The notes under the pieces were generated by a model. That model saw nothing but the letters and a program-made list of their open reading frames with translations. It searched no databases and was not told the DNA's origin. Positions 44,032 through 51,961 of a DNA stretch of 64,000 nucleotides are shown piece by piece. Within the stretch, counting starts at the first letter, position 1; each line of letters opens with the position of its first letter. Made by a program: the position numbers and the translations under genes. This DNA is from Oscillospiraceae bacterium (GTDB taxonomy: Bacteria; Bacillota; Clostridia; Lachnospirales; Lachnospiraceae): contig JAETOO010000002.1 of assembly GCA_021771715.1 (NCBI GenBank), forward strand, positions 62,001-126,000, given 5' to 3'.

Positions 44032-46767
44032 GCTCCTTGCGAGTACTCCGTCCAGCACATGGAACATCTCGTCCACGTCGATCGGCTTTGCGATGTGGCC
44101 GTTCATCCCGCAGCGCAGGGCGGCCTTTTTGTCCTCCTCGAGGGCATTCGCGGTCATGGCCAGGATCGGGATGGCGGCCAACTCGCGGTCCTCGAGACGG
44201 CGGATCGCCCGCGTCGCCTCGTACCCGTCCATCACCGGCATCTGGATATCCATGAGGATCAGCTCGTAGTAACCATGCCCCGCCCCCTTCAGCATCTCCA
44301 CCGCGACCTGCCCGTTCTGGGCGGTCTCTATCTCAAATCCCGCATCCTCGAGGATCGCCTGCGCGATCTCGCGGTTCATCTCATTGTCCTCCGTCAGCAG
44401 GATCCGCCCCGAGCGGTGCACCCAGCGCTTTGCCGCCGCATCCTCGGCCGGCTCCGGCTCCTGCCGGCTCTCCGTGTCCAGCCGGAAAGTGAAGAACATC
44501 CGCACCCGCGTGCCGCGGCCCTTCTCGCTCTCCACCTGGATCTCTCCCTCCATCATCTCCACAAGACTCTTCGTCAGGGCCATCCCCAGCCCGGTCCCCT
44601 GGATTCCGCTGGTGGTCGTATTCTCCTCGCGCTCAAACGGCACAAAGATGTGCTTCAGGAACTCCTGGCTCATGCCGATCCCGGTATCCTCGATGCAGAT
44701 CTCATAATTCGCAAAGCCCACCGGTGCGCCCTGCTTCTCCCTGACGCTCAGGTCAATCTCCCCGCCCGGCTTCGTGTACTTCACGGAATTGCCCACCACG
44801 TTCTGGATGATCTGGCTCAGCCGGACCCGGTCGCAGAAGACTCTCCGCTCCGCCTCTTCCTCAACATGCACCCTGAGCTGGAGCAGCTTCTCGCTGGCCT
44901 CCGCCTGCATCATCGTGCTCTGTTCCTGCAGAATCTCCCGCAGACTGCACGACACCTCCTCCAGCCGGATCCTGCCGCTCTCGATCCGTCCCATATCCAG
45001 GACGTCGTTGATCAGGTTCACCAGATGCTTGCCCGACATCCGGATCTTCTCCAGGCAGTCCTCGACCCGCGCCCCGTCATCCTGGTGCGCCAGCGCAAGG
45101 TTCGTAAAGCCCACGATGGCGTTCATCGGGGTACGGATATCGTGGGACATGTTGGAGAGGAACAGGCTCTTCGCGCGGTTCGCCAGGTTCGCCTGCTCAA
45201 GCGCATCCTCCAGCAGCCGCTTCTTCTCCATCTCCCTGCGCGTCTCCTCATCCACGCTCCGGATGCCCAGAACGACCTCCCGGCCCTCGCTCCAGTTCCC
45301 GGAGCGCACGACCTTCATCTCGTAATAGCTCAGTCCGTCCCCGTCCTTCACCCGGTAATTGACATAGAACAGCTTCCGCTCCGAGAGCTCTTTCGCGATC
45401 TTTGCCCGATCCACCGTCCGGCGCAGCATCTCGCGGTCCTCCTCGGCCACAAACTGCTCCAGATACGATTCCATGCAGTCGTCGAACTGCAGCTCCGCCG
45501 GGAATACCGTCTCGTAGGCCTGGCGGTTCTCCTCCGCCACGCGCAGCCTCGTGCCCGCTCCCGTGTCAAGGTCAAAGAAGCAGACGAGGTTGTAATCCAC
45601 ACTCAGCGCGTGCACCAGCTCCATCTGCCGCTGCCTGCTCTTCTTCTCCTCGAGCTTCTGGCGCGTGCAGTCCAGAAGGAAGCGCTGGTAGTACAGCTCA
45701 TCATTTTCCCGGAGCAGCTTGATATTTCCCATGACGTGGATCAGCTCGCCGTCCCGGTGTCTGACCTGGTACTCAATGTTGACGCTGTCTCCCACCTGCT
45801 TCAGCTGCCGCATGCACTCCCGCATTCTCGGCTTATCCTCGTCCACCACAGACTGCGCCACCATCTGGAAGCCTTCTTTTTCCATCTCCTCCCTGGACTC
45901 ATAGCCCAGGATCCGCAGCGCCGCCTGGTTCACCTGGAGCACACGGCTCCCGTCCAGGGAATGGCAGAGCACGCCGCAGTCAATCGAGGTGAAAATCGTC
46001 TCCAGCGCGCGGTTTTTCCGCATGATCTCCTGCTCGTACACCCGCTCCTGGGTGATGTCAATCCCCGCGCCCACGGTTCCCATGACGCTGCCGTCCAGAT
46101 CGTACAGCGGTCCCTTGTACGTCGTGAACACCTTGATCGTGTCCCCGGTCTTCACCAGCTCCTCGGCAATGCAGACCTGTTTCTTCTCGAATACCTCCCG
46201 CTCCGACTCCGCGCAGTCCTGCCCGGAATTGTCCGGGTCGTTCGGATCCACATCCCAGATGTAGTAGTGATCGCGCCCCTCCACCTGCTGCTTCGTCTTG
46301 TTGACCGTCCGGCAGAAGCTGTCGTTCACTTTTTTGTGAATCCCGTCCCGGTCCTTGAACCAGATCATATTCGGCAGAACATTGATGGCTGCCTCCAGAT
46401 ACTGGGCTGTCTGCCAGTCATCCCGCTCCTTCTTGCAGCTGCTCTGCCAGCTCAGAATCCGGTAGCGCAGCTCCTCCTCCTCCATCGGCAGAATCCACAG
46501 ATCGCAGATAAACGGAAGATACGCGAGAATCTCTCCCCTCTGCCGCTGCTCCGCCAGCAGAATCAGCTTCGTCCTCTCCGAACGCTTTGCCGTGAGTGCC
46601 TGCACCATCTCCTGCGCGTTGGCCCCCTGAAGGTTCGCGAACACGACGTCCGGAACACCTTCCCCAAACACATGGGTGAAATGCTCCAGCGGCGGCAGCT
46701 CCCGGATGAGCTCAAACGCCCTGCAGGGCTGACCCGCAAACGATACATGCAAATGGCAGTGATACAT
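44020..46767 (-). CDS. Soluble hybrid sensor histidine kinase with PAS domains and receiver
   Basis: 915 residues, no membrane helix. In order: an N-terminal receiver-like/unknown domain of about 115 residues, a PAS domain (LEAAINVLPNMIWFKDRDG), a second PAS domain (IFTSIDCGVLCHSLDG) with PAC, and a third PAS-like segment. A dimerisation helix with H-box SNMSHDIRTPMNAIVGF, HATPase_c (VVGNSVKYT, GTGLGMALTKSLV) and a C-terminal receiver with ILLTEDNEMNR, acceptor Asp in ELILMDIQMPVMDG and Lys in GHIAKPID follow. It sits 15 bases after a decayed receiver fragment and downstream of an OmpR regulator, although hybrid kinases usually signal through phosphotransfer rather than OmpR directly. AGGAGG site upstream of ATG 46767. 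Confidence 0.92.
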   Translation of the reverse strand: MYHCHLHVSFAGQPCRAFELIRELPPLEHFTHVFGEGVPDVVFANLQGANAQEMVQALTAKRSERTKLILLAEQRQRGEILAYLPFICDLWILPMEEEELRYRILSWQSSCKKERDDWQTAQYLEAAINVLPNMIWFKDRDGIHKKVNDSFCRTVNKTKQQVEGRDHYYIWDVDPNDPDNSGQDCAESEREVFEKKQVCIAEELVKTGDTIKVFTTYKGPLYDLDGSVMGTVGAGIDITQERVYEQEIMRKNRALETIFTSIDCGVLCHSLDGSRVLQVNQAALRILGYESREEMEKEGFQMVAQSVVDEDKPRMRECMRQLKQVGDSVNIEYQVRHRDGELIHVMGNIKLLRENDELYYQRFLLDCTRQKLEEKKSRQRQMELVHALSVDYNLVCFFDLDTGAGTRLRVAEENRQAYETVFPAELQFDDCMESYLEQFVAEEDREMLRRTVDRAKIAKELSERKLFYVNYRVKDGDGLSYYEMKVVRSGNWSEGREVVLGIRSVDEETRREMEKKRLLEDALEQANLANRAKSLFLSNMSHDIRTPMNAIVGFTNLALAHQDDGARVEDCLEKIRMSGKHLVNLINDVLDMGRIESGRIRLEEVSCSLREILQEQSTMMQAEASEKLLQLRVHVEEEAERRVFCDRVRLSQIIQNVVGNSVKYTKPGGEIDLSVREKQGAPVGFANYEICIEDTGIGMSQEFLKHIFVPFEREENTTTSGIQGTGLGMALTKSLVEMMEGEIQVESEKGRGTRVRMFFTFRLDTESRQEPEPAEDAAAKRWVHRSGRILLTEDNEMNREIAQAILEDAGFEIETAQNGQVAVEMLKGAGHGYYELILMDIQMPVMDGYEATRAIRRLEDRELAAIPILAMTANALEEDKKAALRCGMNGHIAKPIDVDEMFHVLDGVLARSEGR

Positions 46768-46782
46768 GATGTCTTCCTCCTG

Positions 46783-46970
46783 TTATTTCCCTTCTCTTGA
46801 TCCCTGCAGAATGCACGCGATGACATTCAGAAGCTCCTCCACGCCAACCGGCCCGGCGACGTGTGCGTCCATGCCTGCCTCCGGCGCCGCCCTCCGGGCC
46901 TCCTCGAAGGCGGTCGCCGTCATCGCTGTGATCGGAACAGCTGCAAGAGCACGCCGTTCTGATCGTATTA
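46783..46970 (-). pseudogene. Remnant of a response-receiver domain
   Basis: The frame ending in TAA at 46783-46785 reads ERRALAAVPITAMTATAFEE, then AGMDAHVAGPVGVEELLNVI and ILQGSREGK. This is the last third of a receiver domain, closely like the end of the adjacent hybrid kinase (DRELAAIPILAMTANALEED, GMNGHIAKPIDVDEM). The conserved Lys-Pro is changed to Gly-Pro, the phospho-acceptor half is missing, and upstream the frame is unrelated sequence with no start. It is likely the stub of a deleted second hybrid kinase. Confidence 0.75.
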
Positions 46971-47013
46971 GATCTATTATCGCACATATTATCAGAAAAA
47001 GAAAGAGGATTTC

Positions 47014-47700
47014 TCACGCCTCGGGCCCGAACAGATACCCGCCTCCCGGGTGTGTCCGAAGCAGTTTCGGCCTTGCAGGCGCCTCCTCAATCTTTTTGCG
47101 GAGATTGCTGATATGGACAAACAGGGAGCGGTAATCGCCGAGGCTCGGTTTTTTCCAGACCCCCTCGTACAGCTCCTGGTACGACACGAACCGCCCCGCA
47201 GAGCGCGCAAGATACCAGAGCAGATCGTACTCCGTCGGAGAAAGACTCAGCTCCCGCCCGCCCTTTTTCACCAGCCGGCGTTTCCCGTCGAGCTCCAGCT
47301 CCCCAAACGCGAGGAGCTCCGTCGTCTCCTGTCTCCCACACCGCCGCAGCGTCGCCTCGATGTGCGCCAGAAGCACCGGGCCGTGGAACGGCTTCACAAG
47401 ATAGTCGTCCCCGCCCATCGAGAGCGCCCTCACAATCGTCTCATCGTCGTCCAGACAGCTGATGAAAATAATCGGACAGAAGATCAGCTTCCGGACCTCC
47501 CTGCAAAATTCGATCCCGTCCATCCCCGGCAGCATGATGTCGCACAGGATGATATCGTAGCGCCCGCCGTTCCGGATCAGCACAATACCCTCCTCCGAGC
47601 TGTGCACAATGCTCACCGTATAGTTCCCGCTCTTTCGCAGGTAGTACGTGAGCACCTCACAGATATTCAGATCATCCTCGATCACTAAAACGGTTCTCAT
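47014..47700 (-). CDS. OmpR-family response regulator
   Basis: 229 residues. Receiver with LVIEDDLNICEVL, acceptor Asp in IILCDIMLPGMDG and Lys in DDYLVKPFHG; C-terminal winged helix with LSLSPTEYDLLWYLA and a short wing (FVHISNLRKKIEE, GGGYLFGPEA). Start ATG 47700 (MRTVLVIED); GTG 47712 is in frame, and neither has a strong ribosome binding site. It is divergent from a histidine kinase gene 139 bases away, which is its most likely partner; the downstream hybrid kinase is the alternative. Confidence 0.9.
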   Translation of the reverse strand: MRTVLVIEDDLNICEVLTYYLRKSGNYTVSIVHSSEEGIVLIRNGGRYDIILCDIMLPGMDGIEFCREVRKLIFCPIIFISCLDDDETIVRALSMGGDDYLVKPFHGPVLLAHIEATLRRCGRQETTELLAFGELELDGKRRLVKKGGRELSLSPTEYDLLWYLARSAGRFVSYQELYEGVWKKPSLGDYRSLFVHISNLRKKIEEAPARPKLLRTHPGGGYLFGPEA

Positions 47701-47738
47701 AAACTCACACACTTAGGACTTGTCACGCCCGCCCTTTC

Positions 47739-47744
47739 TATAAT
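47739..47744 (+). promoter_or_regulatory. Consensus -10 box in the divergent regulator/kinase region
   Basis: TATAAT 96 bases upstream of the histidine kinase start. No matching -35 box at 17 bases; the near-palindromic TCTATAATAGA could also serve leftward transcription of the regulator gene. Confidence 0.4.
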
Positions 47745-47839
47745 AGAATAGTGACATAAAACGATGCCACAGTCTCCGCCGCGAAGCACCTGCGGCGGAG
47801 CAGTACTGCTGTTATTCAGTATAGACCAGAGGGGTTGTC

Positions 47840-49777
47840 ATGTCAAAATCTTATCACAGGAATCTGCTTATTTTTTTCACGGGAATCTGCGCGTTTTGCT
47901 GGATGCTTCTGCTGATACGCTTCACCAACCACGCGTCCTGCCCCGTCTACGAGCCCGGCTCGCCCGCGCTGTCCGCAGGCGGGTACTCCCTGTGCAGCCT
48001 GAAGCTGACCGGCCCCTCCTTCACCTTTCATCTCGAGCCGTCCGCCGACCCGGCCTCCCTCTCCTTGTACGTCCCGAACGACCGCGGCTGTGTGCTCACC
48101 GTCAACGGAACCACCTTTGCCTGCGCGCCGGATCAGGAATATCTCATCTGCCCGCTCTCCGACTTTGTGTCCGGCACTGCCGCCGCTGATTTTCACGTCA
48201 CGGTCACGTACCCGCACGGGGAGGATCCCTATTTCGGCACAAAGCTGCTCTACCTCGGCTCCCACGGCCGCATCCTGCGCCTGGTTGAGAGCGGCAGCTT
48301 CCAGCGGTTTTTCGTCATCGGAATTTCCTTCACCATTCTTCTGTACTCTCTGAGCCTTTACGCCGGAAAGCCCTCGGAGAAGTACCTGCTGTTCCTCGCG
48401 CTGCTCGCGTACACGACCAGTGCGCGCACGCTCTGGAACGCACTCCCGGCCCTCAAGCACAACCCCGCGACGAACCTTGCTCTCCTTGGCACGGTCGATT
48501 TCCCCGGGCTTGTGTACGCGCTGGACTATCACCTGTCTTTCCTCGTGCTCAAATTTCTGATCGCGTGGCTGCGCTGCCGCCTGCTCCGGGAATTTGTGCC
48601 GGTGGAGATCGGGCGCCGCCCCTACATCCGCTTCTGCGCGGCCGCGCTGCCCGCCGTGCTCCTGGCGTGCTTCCTGGGCCACGGGTACTACGCCATCCAG
48701 CTCTGGATGCTCGCCGTCCACCTCCTGGAGTTTTACGTGCTGATCCGCGGCGGACACCTCCCGACGAGCCTTGTGCTCTCCGCGGCCTGCGGCCTGACCG
48801 TCGCGCTCCGCCTCTACGATGTCGCCTGCACGCTCGACCTGGTCTCCCACGGCTATCTCGAGGCAGGGCTGAAGCCGCAGGGCATCATGGAGACCTTCTA
48901 CATCGTTGCCTTCGTCGCCGTGATCAACCTCAAATTTGCCCGGAAATACTATGAGGCAGACCTGCTCTCCCTCTCCCTGGAGGAGACGAACCGGAGCCTC
49001 GAGGCCAAGGTCGCCGACCGGACGAGGGAGCTCTCCGACACGATCGGCAAGCTGCATGAGGTACAGCAGCAGAAGCTCGAGTTCATGACGGGGATCCTGC
49101 ACAACCTGAAGACGCCCCTCTTCTCCCTCTACGGCTACACCGACATGGCGATCGACGAGCTGACCGACGATCCCTCACTTGCCCGGAAACACATGCAGGA
49201 GGTCAACCGGAACGCCGACTACGTCCGCCAGATGATCGACAATCTGTTCCTCTGCATCCGGCTCGAGGACGGAAAGGTGCAGTACCGTCCGGCTCCCTTC
49301 CCCGTCTCCGTCCTCCTCGAACAGCTCGAGAGCACCTCTCTGCCGAAGGCGGCCGCAGAGGAACTCACACTCGAGATCTGTCCGAATGCGCCAAAGGTCA
49401 CGCTGAACGCCGATCTTCTGTACATCCGCCAGGCGATCCAGAACATCATCGACAATGCCATCCGGCACAGTCCCCCGCAGTCCGTCATCCGCATTCTCGC
49501 CGACACGCGCGAGAAGGAGGGGGACTGCTACGTCTGCCTCTGCGTGCGCGACCACGGGGACGGGATCTCTGCGCAGGAGCTCCCTCTGATCTTCAGCCGG
49601 TACTATTCCGGCGGGAAGAAGGGGGCGTCCTCCTCCGGGCTGGGGCTGACCATCGCGCGGAGCATCGTCGTGCAGCACGGCGGATGGATCGAGGTCGACA
49701 GTGAGCCGGGGCGCGGCACGGAATTCCGCGTGGTGCTGCCTGCGGAGAAAGAGGAGAGAGATCCGGAGACGGTATGA
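47840..49777 (+). CDS. 7TM-type membrane sensor histidine kinase
   Basis: 645 residues. The first membrane helix (about 8-26) is followed by a beta-rich extracytoplasmic domain (about 30-150), then about seven membrane helices (roughly 155-370), as in 7TM-DISM sensors. A coiled coil (LEETNRSLEAKVADRTRELSD) leads into the phosphotransfer helix with H-box GILHNLKTPLFSLYGY (the usual Ser/Glu residues around His are altered: HNLKTP). The HATPase_c domain has IQNIIDNAIRHS, DHGDGIS and SGLGLTIARSIV. AGAGGGG precedes ATG 47840. Likely senses an extracellular ligand and phosphorylates the divergently encoded OmpR regulator. Confidence 0.9.
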   Translation: MSKSYHRNLLIFFTGICAFCWMLLLIRFTNHASCPVYEPGSPALSAGGYSLCSLKLTGPSFTFHLEPSADPASLSLYVPNDRGCVLTVNGTTFACAPDQEYLICPLSDFVSGTAAADFHVTVTYPHGEDPYFGTKLLYLGSHGRILRLVESGSFQRFFVIGISFTILLYSLSLYAGKPSEKYLLFLALLAYTTSARTLWNALPALKHNPATNLALLGTVDFPGLVYALDYHLSFLVLKFLIAWLRCRLLREFVPVEIGRRPYIRFCAAALPAVLLACFLGHGYYAIQLWMLAVHLLEFYVLIRGGHLPTSLVLSAACGLTVALRLYDVACTLDLVSHGYLEAGLKPQGIMETFYIVAFVAVINLKFARKYYEADLLSLSLEETNRSLEAKVADRTRELSDTIGKLHEVQQQKLEFMTGILHNLKTPLFSLYGYTDMAIDELTDDPSLARKHMQEVNRNADYVRQMIDNLFLCIRLEDGKVQYRPAPFPVSVLLEQLESTSLPKAAAEELTLEICPNAPKVTLNADLLYIRQAIQNIIDNAIRHSPPQSVIRILADTREKEGDCYVCLCVRDHGDGISAQELPLIFSRYYSGGKKGASSSGLGLTIARSIVVQHGGWIEVDSEPGRGTEFRVVLPAEKEERDPETV

Positions 49778-49801
49778 GTGGTATCCGGACGAGAAGCTTG
49801 C

Positions 49802-49843
49802 AAAAAACTGCCGCAGGCAGCTTGTGCCCGGGCAGTTTTTGTT
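49802..49843. terminator. Bidirectional terminator
   Basis: AAAAACTGCC (49803-49812) pairs perfectly with GGCAGTTTTT (49831-49840), so U tracts form on both strands. It lies between the converging histidine kinase and flavoprotein genes. Confidence 0.88.
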
Positions 49844-49922
49844 ATACATATAAAACGTTATGAGGTCAGGATCTTCGCCGCAGCTCCTGGCTGCCGCACG
49901 GTGCCTGCGCCCGGTGGTCTCT

Positions 49923-51848
49923 TTACAGGGATGCCACGTAGATACCTGTGGTGCGCCCGAATGTGAAGCAGCGGCCGAGCGACATTCCCTTTGAGTGCAT
50001 CGGGTAATCGGTGCCGCCGTAGAACTGGCCGGAGCAGTTTCCTGCTGCGAACAAGCCCGGGATCACATTTCCGTCGGCGTCGAGGCACTGGCCGTTCACA
50101 TCGGTCAGCAGGCCGGCGCAGATCGCGGAGACGCGGAAGTGCTTGTGGATTCCGTAGAACGGCGCCGTGTCGACAGGCTTCAGGTACTTTGCCTTCTTGC
50201 CGAAGTCCTCGTCAAGGCCGGCTGCGCACAGCTCGTTGTAGCGCTTCACGCTCGCCACCAGCGCATCCGCCGGTATTCCGAGCATTTCCGCCAGCTCCTC
50301 GAGCGTATCTGCCTTGTGTGTGTCGATCAGATTCGTGTAGACGCCCTTGGGATCTTCCACAGCTCCCGGGATGTACTTCGTCAGCGTCTCCTCGTCAGCC
50401 GGGTTTCCGCCCCACTCTGTCGCCTGCTCAAAATAGTTGCTGTCAAAGATCGTCGAGAACCAGCCCGGCTTCGGCTGATTCCGCAGCACGTCGTTTTTGT
50501 TCTCGAACAGCACCTGCTCATTCATGAAGCGCTCGCCGTTCTCATTTACCGCGAAGAACGGCTCCATGTGCATTGGGCCGGAATCGGAATCGTGCACCAT
50601 CTTTGTGTGCCCCACCGGCTCCATCACAGCGCCCGCGCAGATGCCCATGAGCTGTCCGTCGCCTGTCTTCTGCACCTGCTTCTTGTCGAACTTTGTGAGG
50701 TCCGGGCAGTACTTTGCAACCATCGCATCGTTGTTCTGATAGTCGCCCGTCGTCAGGATTACGCCCTTCTTCGCGAGGAAGCGAATATACTCGCCCTTCT
50801 CATTCTTTCCGATCACACCTGTCACGCGGTCTCCCTCTTTCACGAGCTGCACCGCCGGTGTATTGTAAAAGAATTCCACGCCCTTGGACGCCGCAAGCTC
50901 TGCGACGGCCATCATCGCGTCCCCGGTGTTCTTCGGCTTCGGTCCGAACTGCAGAATCTTCGTCGTACACGTCTGTCCGTCCTCGTAGGTAAACACAGAT
51001 TCCGCTATGATCGGCTCAACACCGGCCTCCTTCGCGCGCTCCTCCAGCCAGTTGACTGCCTCGTAGGAATTTGCCGCGTACGCGCGCAGCTGCTTCCAGT
51101 CGGCGCGCTGCTCGAGGCGCTCGTTGGTGTCATGCAGAAATGCCGCGATTCCTGCCGCGTCGCTCTTGTCGAGATTGATTCCCGAGCCCATATTTCCCTG
51201 TGAGAAGGCAGTCGGCTGCTTCTGCAGAACCGCCACGCTCGCCCCCGCCTCAAATGCGGAGAGCGCACACGGCACGCCTGCCGCACCTGCTCCGACGACC
51301 ACGACGTCGTACTCCTTCGTCTCTGCGATCTTGCTCTCGTCGACCGGAACGTACTCCGCCGCTGACTGCTCAAACTCCTTCACAGACAGAGACTCCGGCA
51401 GCTTGTCCGCCGCCTCCGCCGCTGCAGCCGCCTCTGTCTCCGCGTCGGCCGCTGTCTCCGGCGTCTCTGCGCCCTGCGCCTGCGCGATACAGTTCGTCGC
51501 CGCCTCGCGGACTGCCTGGGACGTGATCGACGCACCGCTCACGCCGTCAATCTGAGCCCCCTGTGTGTCCAGAAGCTGCTTCGCCAGCTCCTCCCCGTGA
51601 AGCGCGCCGATATCCGGCGTTTCCTTCGACACGTCTACCACAACGTCTGTGATCGCGCTCTCGCTGAACGTCATCGTCACAGTCACCTGGTCCATTCCTT
51701 TTGCCGTCGCCGTGTATGTGCCCGGTATGTAGGATGCTGTCTCTGCTGCCCCGGCGCTGACTCCAAACAGGCCCATCGCCGCCACGCCGAGCGCGCCCGC
51801 GGCCGTCCCCTTCAGAAACTCACGCCTTGAAATGTCTGTTCGTTTCAT
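49923..51848 (-). CDS. Tat-exported FAD/FMN fumarate reductase-like flavoprotein
   Basis: 641 residues. It begins with a twin-arginine signal (ISRREFLKGTAAG, hydrophobic stretch, AGAAE). An FMN_bind domain (about 45-125) has the covalent-flavin motif region DGVSGASITS; an Ala/Glu-rich linker follows, then an FAD_binding_2 domain from about residue 185 (YDVVVVGAGAAGVPCALSAFEAG) to the C-terminal GMSLGRCFTFGRTTGIYVA. This layout is that of extracellular or membrane-associated reductases that use fumarate, urocanate, cinnamates or similar alkenes as electron acceptors. ATG 51848 has AAGGAGG. There is no heme domain, so electrons probably arrive through flavin-based extracellular electron transfer (inference). 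Substrate unknown. Confidence 0.92.
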   Translation of the reverse strand: MKRTDISRREFLKGTAAGALGVAAMGLFGVSAGAAETASYIPGTYTATAKGMDQVTVTMTFSESAITDVVVDVSKETPDIGALHGEELAKQLLDTQGAQIDGVSGASITSQAVREAATNCIAQAQGAETPETAADAETEAAAAAEAADKLPESLSVKEFEQSAAEYVPVDESKIAETKEYDVVVVGAGAAGVPCALSAFEAGASVAVLQKQPTAFSQGNMGSGINLDKSDAAGIAAFLHDTNERLEQRADWKQLRAYAANSYEAVNWLEERAKEAGVEPIIAESVFTYEDGQTCTTKILQFGPKPKNTGDAMMAVAELAASKGVEFFYNTPAVQLVKEGDRVTGVIGKNEKGEYIRFLAKKGVILTTGDYQNNDAMVAKYCPDLTKFDKKQVQKTGDGQLMGICAGAVMEPVGHTKMVHDSDSGPMHMEPFFAVNENGERFMNEQVLFENKNDVLRNQPKPGWFSTIFDSNYFEQATEWGGNPADEETLTKYIPGAVEDPKGVYTNLIDTHKADTLEELAEMLGIPADALVASVKRYNELCAAGLDEDFGKKAKYLKPVDTAPFYGIHKHFRVSAICAGLLTDVNGQCLDADGNVIPGLFAAGNCSGQFYGGTDYPMHSKGMSLGRCFTFGRTTGIYVASL

Positions 51849-51902
51849 CCCGTCTCCTCCTTCTCCCGCCCAGTTACACACCTGGACCGGTCGTTTTTTT
51901 AA

Positions 51903-51929
51903 ATTATAACACAGCAAATGTTCGCTGTG
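51903..51929 (-). promoter_or_regulatory. Palindromic site next to the flavoprotein -10 box
   Basis: CACAGC-N8-GCTGTG (51910-51929) abuts TATAAT (51903-51908, minus strand), 55-60 bases upstream of the start. No good -35 box is present at 17 bases, so a regulator bound at the palindrome may control this promoter. Confidence 0.5.
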
Positions 51930-51961
51930 CTAAATGTGCAGTTAAATCCGATAAAGATTGG

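Noticed and set aside
43996-46800. Long plus-strand open frame of 934 codons
   Set aside because: Exact antisense of the hybrid histidine kinase, which has all family motifs and a good ribosome binding site.
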